From contig JBCCUK010000015.1 of NCBI GenBank assembly GCA_039196965.1, positions 25,448 to 89,447 of the forward strand: a stretch of DNA of 64,000 bases, read 5' to 3'. Each line of letters starts with the position of its first letter. Within the stretch, counting starts at the first letter, position 1. The position numbers were made by a program, and so were the translations under genes. The notes below the pieces were generated by a model. That model did not search any database, had not been told where the DNA came from, and worked only from the letters and a program-made list of their open reading frames with translations. This document shows, one piece after another, positions 60,851 to 64,000 of the stretch. The stretch is from CALLCD01 sp039196965 (GTDB lineage: Bacteria > Pseudomonadota > Alphaproteobacteria > Caulobacterales > Hyphomonadaceae).

Positions 60851-62043
60851 AATTGAAATAGTATCTTTGACATGATGTTGCGTTGTACTTCACTTGAACC
60901 TCCATACACTGTCGCGGCCCGGTTGTTCAAATAGGTGCCCGCAACTGGTACGGCATAATCTGATCCGGGGTACCAATTTGCCTTTCCTTCCCTTGCGGAA
61001 AGATAGTCTGGAGTGATTTGGTGTCCGAGCGCATCCATAAGTAGTTCATCGATTTTTTGGGTTGCTTCTGTCCCGCGCAGTTTTAGGAATGACGGCCCTG
61101 CAGAAGCTGAAGCGCCATTGGACATCTCCTGAATAAGTCGCTGTTCGGTGATATCTATCGCAGTAACATCAATACTGGCCTGTGTAAGTCGCGAAGAAAA
61201 GATCGGATCACTTGCCAAGTTTGTATCCCCAACTGGTGTTCGATGAGCAATTTCCTGAAGCCTGTATAGTTTTCGTTTCATCGCCGCCGCGTAGGACCCG
61301 CTCCGCTCATGTTCAAGCAAGTACTTTGCCACGGTCCAACCGTCATTCTCTTGGCCAACCAAGTATTTTGCTGGCACACGGACATTGTCGAAGAAGACTT
61401 GGTTAACCTCATGATCTCCAGCGAGGGTAATGATAGGTGTGATAGTAATGCCGGGAGAGTTCATCGGTATAAGTAGAAAGGTTATGCCTTTTTGAGGCTT
61501 ATCGAATGTTCCCGTTCTTACAAGGCAGAAGATCCAGTTGGCATGCTGAGCGTAAGTGGTCCAAATTTTCGTGCCGTTTACTATATACTCTTCGCGGTCT
61601 CGCTCAGCCTTGCACTGAAGTGAGGCGAGATCTGAGCCTGCACCAGGTTCTGAGTAGCCTTGGCACCAGAAGTCTTCTCCCGAGAGAATACGGGGCAAAA
61701 ATTGGCTCTTTTGTTCTTTTGTCCCGTACTTCATGAGTACAGGGCCGCACATTTTTAGGCCCATTACAGGAATACGCGGGGCCCCAGCGGACGCACACTC
61801 CTTATCCCAGATGTAGCGTTGAACGAGAGACCATCCTGGGCCGCCATACTTTTCTGGCCAGGATGGCGCGATGCGACCCGACTCATGGAGAATTCTGTGC
61901 CACTTCATGGCAAGGTTGAATTCCGCCCACACACCGGCACCGCAAGCGTTCTTTTCGCGCATGTCCAGCGACAAATGAGCTTCCAGGAAAGTCTTCGTAT
62001 CTGCTTCAAATGCCTGATCTGCGTCACTTAAGCTCAATTGCAT
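60847..62043 (-). CDS. Acyl-CoA dehydrogenase
   Basis: 398 aa flavoprotein of the ACAD family. Recognisable segments include CQGYSEPGAGSDLASLQCKAERD, EYIVNGTKIWTTYAQHANW and the C-terminal YGGSSEVQRNIM. It forms the alpha,beta double bond of a CoA thioester and passes electrons to ETF. In this position it would supply the enoyl-CoA for the crotonase at 41465. Co-transcribed with the TetR gene. Single subunit as far as seen; no paired ACAD gene is next to it. Confidence 0.94.
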   Translation of the reverse strand: MQLSLSDADQAFEADTKTFLEAHLSLDMREKNACGAGVWAEFNLAMKWHRILHESGRIAPSWPEKYGGPGWSLVQRYIWDKECASAGAPRIPVMGLKMCGPVLMKYGTKEQKSQFLPRILSGEDFWCQGYSEPGAGSDLASLQCKAERDREEYIVNGTKIWTTYAQHANWIFCLVRTGTFDKPQKGITFLLIPMNSPGITITPIITLAGDHEVNQVFFDNVRVPAKYLVGQENDGWTVAKYLLEHERSGSYAAAMKRKLYRLQEIAHRTPVGDTNLASDPIFSSRLTQASIDVTAIDITEQRLIQEMSNGASASAGPSFLKLRGTEATQKIDELLMDALGHQITPDYLSAREGKANWYPGSDYAVPVAGTYLNNRAATVYGGSSEVQRNIMSKILFQL

Positions 62044-62068
62044 TGCTTGGACCCCCTTCTCAATTTTA

Positions 62069-62094
62069 TAAAAAGCAGTCTATCCTGCTTTTTA
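62069..62094. promoter_or_regulatory. 26-bp palindrome in the ACAD/SDR divergent promoter (candidate TetR operator)
   Basis: TAAAAAGCAG (62069-62078) and CTGCTTTTTA (62085-62094) are perfectly complementary around TCTATC. It lies 25 bp upstream of the acyl-CoA dehydrogenase start and 93 bp upstream of the SDR start. TetR is encoded in the operon it would control. The half-site AAGCAG also occurs in the 57.4-kb promoter. Confidence 0.6.
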
Positions 62095-62186
62095 ATTAGG
62101 GTCTACATATAGCGGAGCTGATGCAATCAAACGCGCTTGTCAGCGTCGATATTGGAAGAACAGTGAAAAGAGAGGGATGGAAGACT

Positions 62187-62948
62187 ATGGACCTAAAACT
62201 GAAAGATAAGAAGGTGCTGATCGCTGGCGCAAGTCGCGGTATTGGACTGGCAACGGCAAAGGCGTTTGCTTCTGAAGGTTGTGACGTTGCGATTTGTGCG
62301 CGGGGGCAAGACGGAGTCGATGCTGCGACATCGGATCTCGCAACGCTTGGCACGAAGATCGTCGGTCATGCGGTCGATATCGGGGATGGATCTGCATATC
62401 GTGACTGGGTTGAAAGTGCGGCCAGTGAGTTGGGAGGCTGCGACGTTTTTGTGCCGATGGCATCCGCCGGAGGAGGGCCTGCCAGCGAAGAGACTTGGAA
62501 AGCTGCTTTCGACGTTGATCTGATGAGTGTCTTTCGTGGCATAGATGCCGCTACTCCATTCCTGGAGAAATCCGGGAACGGAGCAATCGTCTGTGTATCG
62601 ACAACGGCGGCCTTGGAGGACTTTGCGGGTGTTCAAGCCTACAATGCCATTAAAGCTGCCGTGATCGCCCATGCAGCTGGCTTGTCTCAGGCGCTCGCTC
62701 CGAAGGGCATTCGGGTCAATACGGTTTCTCCAGGCCCGGTTTATATCGATGGTGGATCTTGGAACTGGGTGAAAGATAATATGCGTCCATTCTATGATGC
62801 GACACTTGCGGCGATACCTATGGGGCGGTTTGGAGACGCCGAGGAAATCGCAAACGCGATTGTCTTTGCTGCTTCCGGTGCTGTTCCGTTCATGACCGGG
62901 ACTAATATCGTGATTGATGGTGGGGTCACCAAGCGCATTCAGTACTAG
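62187..62948 (+). CDS. Short-chain dehydrogenase/reductase (SDR 5 of 5)
   Basis: 253 aa. Cofactor motif AGASRGIG, catalytic YNAIK. GGA lies 5-6 nt before ATG 62187; the open frame extends back to 62121 without a ribosome site. The catalytic lysine and the preceding STTAA serine are present. It lies 9 nt upstream of the second ThuA-like gene. Confidence 0.9.
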   Translation: MDLKLKDKKVLIAGASRGIGLATAKAFASEGCDVAICARGQDGVDAATSDLATLGTKIVGHAVDIGDGSAYRDWVESAASELGGCDVFVPMASAGGGPASEETWKAAFDVDLMSVFRGIDAATPFLEKSGNGAIVCVSTTAALEDFAGVQAYNAIKAAVIAHAAGLSQALAPKGIRVNTVSPGPVYIDGGSWNWVKDNMRPFYDATLAAIPMGRFGDAEEIANAIVFAASGAVPFMTGTNIVIDGGVTKRIQY

Positions 62949-62957
62949 GAGGGACCC

Positions 62958-63734
62958 ATGGCAGATGATGTAAGAGGACCCATCAAAGCTGTATTGGTAT
63001 GTGGCGGTGACTGGCACGACATCGACTTTGCTCGCTTGGAAATTCTGAAACTCCTTTCCGAAGATGATCGGATACGTACACGAGTGTTTGAGGATTATGA
63101 CAGCGCTCGCCCAGCGCTCGCAGAAGCTGACTTTCTGGTTTCCTATACTGTCAATGTCATGTGTAAGGTTGAAACGCAGGAAGCCCTTAAGGCTTTCGTT
63201 TCGAGTGGCAAGCGGTGGCACGCTCTCCATGGAACGAACTCGATCCTTCAATTTCTTTCACCAGAGGGGGCTGACTACGGTGAACTTCTTGTTGACGCTC
63301 CACGCTCAGCTCCAATGTTTATGGAGACACTTGGTAGTCAGTTCATCGCCCATCCTCCGATTGGACCCTACAAAGTCGAGGTGACACAGCCGGATCATCC
63401 AATGGTGAAGGGCGTCGAAGCCTTTGAGACGACCGACGAGCTTTATCTGATGGAAATCCACGGCGAGCTTGATGTTTTACTCCACTGCGAGTTCGGCGGC
63501 GAGGCTCCAGGCTTTGTTGAGAAGGATTGGGAGCACGCGAGCCATCCTGTTCTTTATAAAAGGAAGGTTGGCGAAGGTGCTGTTCTATATAATACGCTTG
63601 GCCACGCTCGAGGGCACTATGATATGCAGGGCATCACGGACTACTATCCCGAAGTGGAGCGATGTGCGTGGGATCTGCCTGTGTTCTACGACCTATTGCG
63701 ACGCGGAATAAAGTGGGCGATTGAGCCTGTTTAA
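62958..63734 (+). CDS. ThuA-like protein, second copy
   Basis: 258 aa. ThuA pattern: AVLVCGGDWHDIDFARLEIL, DFLVSYTVN, RWHALHGTNSI, FETTDELYLMEIHG and a C-terminal NTLGHARGHYD. The catalytic Cys of glutamine amidotransferases is absent, as usual in ThuA. AGGAGGG lies before ATG 62958, 9 nt after the SDR stop. It is only distantly similar to the ThuA-like protein at 46428-47294, and each follows a redox gene, which hints at a shared but unknown role. Confidence 0.85.
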   Translation: MADDVRGPIKAVLVCGGDWHDIDFARLEILKLLSEDDRIRTRVFEDYDSARPALAEADFLVSYTVNVMCKVETQEALKAFVSSGKRWHALHGTNSILQFLSPEGADYGELLVDAPRSAPMFMETLGSQFIAHPPIGPYKVEVTQPDHPMVKGVEAFETTDELYLMEIHGELDVLLHCEFGGEAPGFVEKDWEHASHPVLYKRKVGEGAVLYNTLGHARGHYDMQGITDYYPEVERCAWDLPVFYDLLRRGIKWAIEPV

Positions 63735-63744
63735 TAAGAGACGT

Positions 63745-63772
63745 GCGGCGGCACGTAATAGATTGCCGCCGC
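63745..63772. terminator. Possible bidirectional hairpin between ThuA-like and aldehyde dehydrogenase genes
   Basis: GCGGCGGCA (63745-63753) pairs perfectly with TGCCGCCGC (63764-63772), 10-nt loop; only short T-runs flank it. It lies between convergent genes, so it may end both transcripts. Confidence 0.5.
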
Positions 63773-63855
63773 GTCGTTATCTGTCGGTCCTTGCCCGCCG
63801 CCTTATCCTCCGCGGCTGCAGGTTAAAGACGGTCGTCGCAAACAGCCTTCAAGAT

Positions 63856-64000
63856 TTAAGCCGCTTCGTATCCGAGTACCGCTTTGACTTCCAGGAACTC
63901 CTCGAGACCGAACTCGCCCCATTCGCGGCCATTGCCTGACTGGCGATATCCGCCGAAGGGTGCTGCGAAGTCGGCTCCGGCCCCGTTGACATGGACATTG
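63856..64000 (-). CDS. Aldehyde dehydrogenase, C-terminal part (gene continues beyond window)
   Basis: Only the last 47 codons are present, read on the minus strand from the window end to a TAA at 63856-63858. The translation begins NVHVNGAGADFAAPFGGYRQ and ends EFLEVKAVLGYEAA, the conserved C-terminus of NAD(P)-dependent aldehyde dehydrogenases (PFGGYKxSGxGRExGxxGLEEF). It would oxidise an aldehyde produced in the pathway. Too short for a subfamily call. Confidence 0.85.
   Translation of the reverse strand, partial: NVHVNGAGADFAAPFGGYRQSGNGREWGEFGLEEFLEVKAVLGYEAA

Noticed and set aside
62193..63251. 352-codon minus frame opposite the SDR and ThuA genes
   Set aside because: Spans two supported genes on the other strand and has no recognisable domain.
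1..64000. CRISPR arrays, insertion sequences, rRNA genes or prophage structural genes
   Set aside because: No regularly spaced repeats, transposase or integrase genes, rRNA sequence or phage structural genes were recognised.

Overview
The window looks like a chromosomal segment of a mid-GC alphaproteobacterium. Indicators are MipZ beside panC, a DUF1489 protein, an UrcA-family protein, and the tig/clpP/clpX/lon block. A Caulobacterales/Parvularculales-type lineage (Hyphomonadaceae-like) is my inference from family content; there is no rRNA to place it. The left gene (hybrid kinase) and the right gene (aldehyde dehydrogenase) run off the ends.

Left part (1-31.3 kb), mostly core and housekeeping. 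It holds a hybrid kinase with a sigma54-type response regulator, a secreted DUF1579-like protein, a LysR regulator and two small secreted EF-hand proteins. A leucine-catabolism pair follows (methylglutaconyl-CoA hydratase, methylcrotonyl-CoA carboxylase alpha). Next come a DUF1971/methyltransferase pair, a hypothetical/DUF1489 pair, UrcA and a LuxR-type regulator. Then panC, a small unknown gene, mipZ, a secreted zinc metalloprotease, an RND efflux pump with its adaptor, and tRNA-Leu(TAG). The block ends with trigger factor, a sulfotransferase, ClpP, ClpX, Lon and tRNA-Val(TAC).

Junction (31.3-32.8 kb). Right after tRNA-Val lies about 0.47 kb without a convincing gene but with direct and inverted repeats. 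A small membrane protein and a MarR regulator follow; the MarR start codon abuts a 19-bp palindrome. This looks like an island boundary, although no integrase is visible.

Right part (32.8-64 kb), a large catabolic cluster organised around four divergent promoters (about 39.05, 44.0, 57.38 and 62.08 kb). One arm carries a Rieske oxygenase, a lipoyl-alpha/beta-hydrolase E2, an MFS transporter, a limonene-epoxide-hydrolase-like enzyme, a thioesterase and a family III CoA-transferase. A molybdopterin oxidoreductase diverges from it. A DUF35 / thiolase-like / crotonase operon diverges from an acyl-CoA synthetase operon. A very long minus-strand operon runs from a TonB receptor through SDRs, acetoin-dehydrogenase-like E1 alpha and beta, a second Rieske oxygenase, a VOC protein, an SDR and an MDR reductase, and possibly on to a 2Fe-2S ferredoxin and a ThuA-like protein. 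It diverges from an SDR and a P450. The last unit pairs an acyl-CoA dehydrogenase/TetR operon with an SDR/ThuA operon.

Together this reads as outer-membrane uptake, oxygenation (P450, two Rieske enzymes), CoA activation, one dehydrogenation/hydration round, and carbon-carbon cleavage. The thiolase-like protein lacks the thiolase His and second Cys and pairs with a DUF35 protein, so a retro-aldol cleavage as in Ltp2/ChsH2 is likely. A hydrophobic branched or cyclic substrate (terpenoid- or sterol-like side chain) is my inference; the actual substrate cannot be read from the sequence. Short palindromes at the divergent promoters are candidate sites for the resident TetR regulator.
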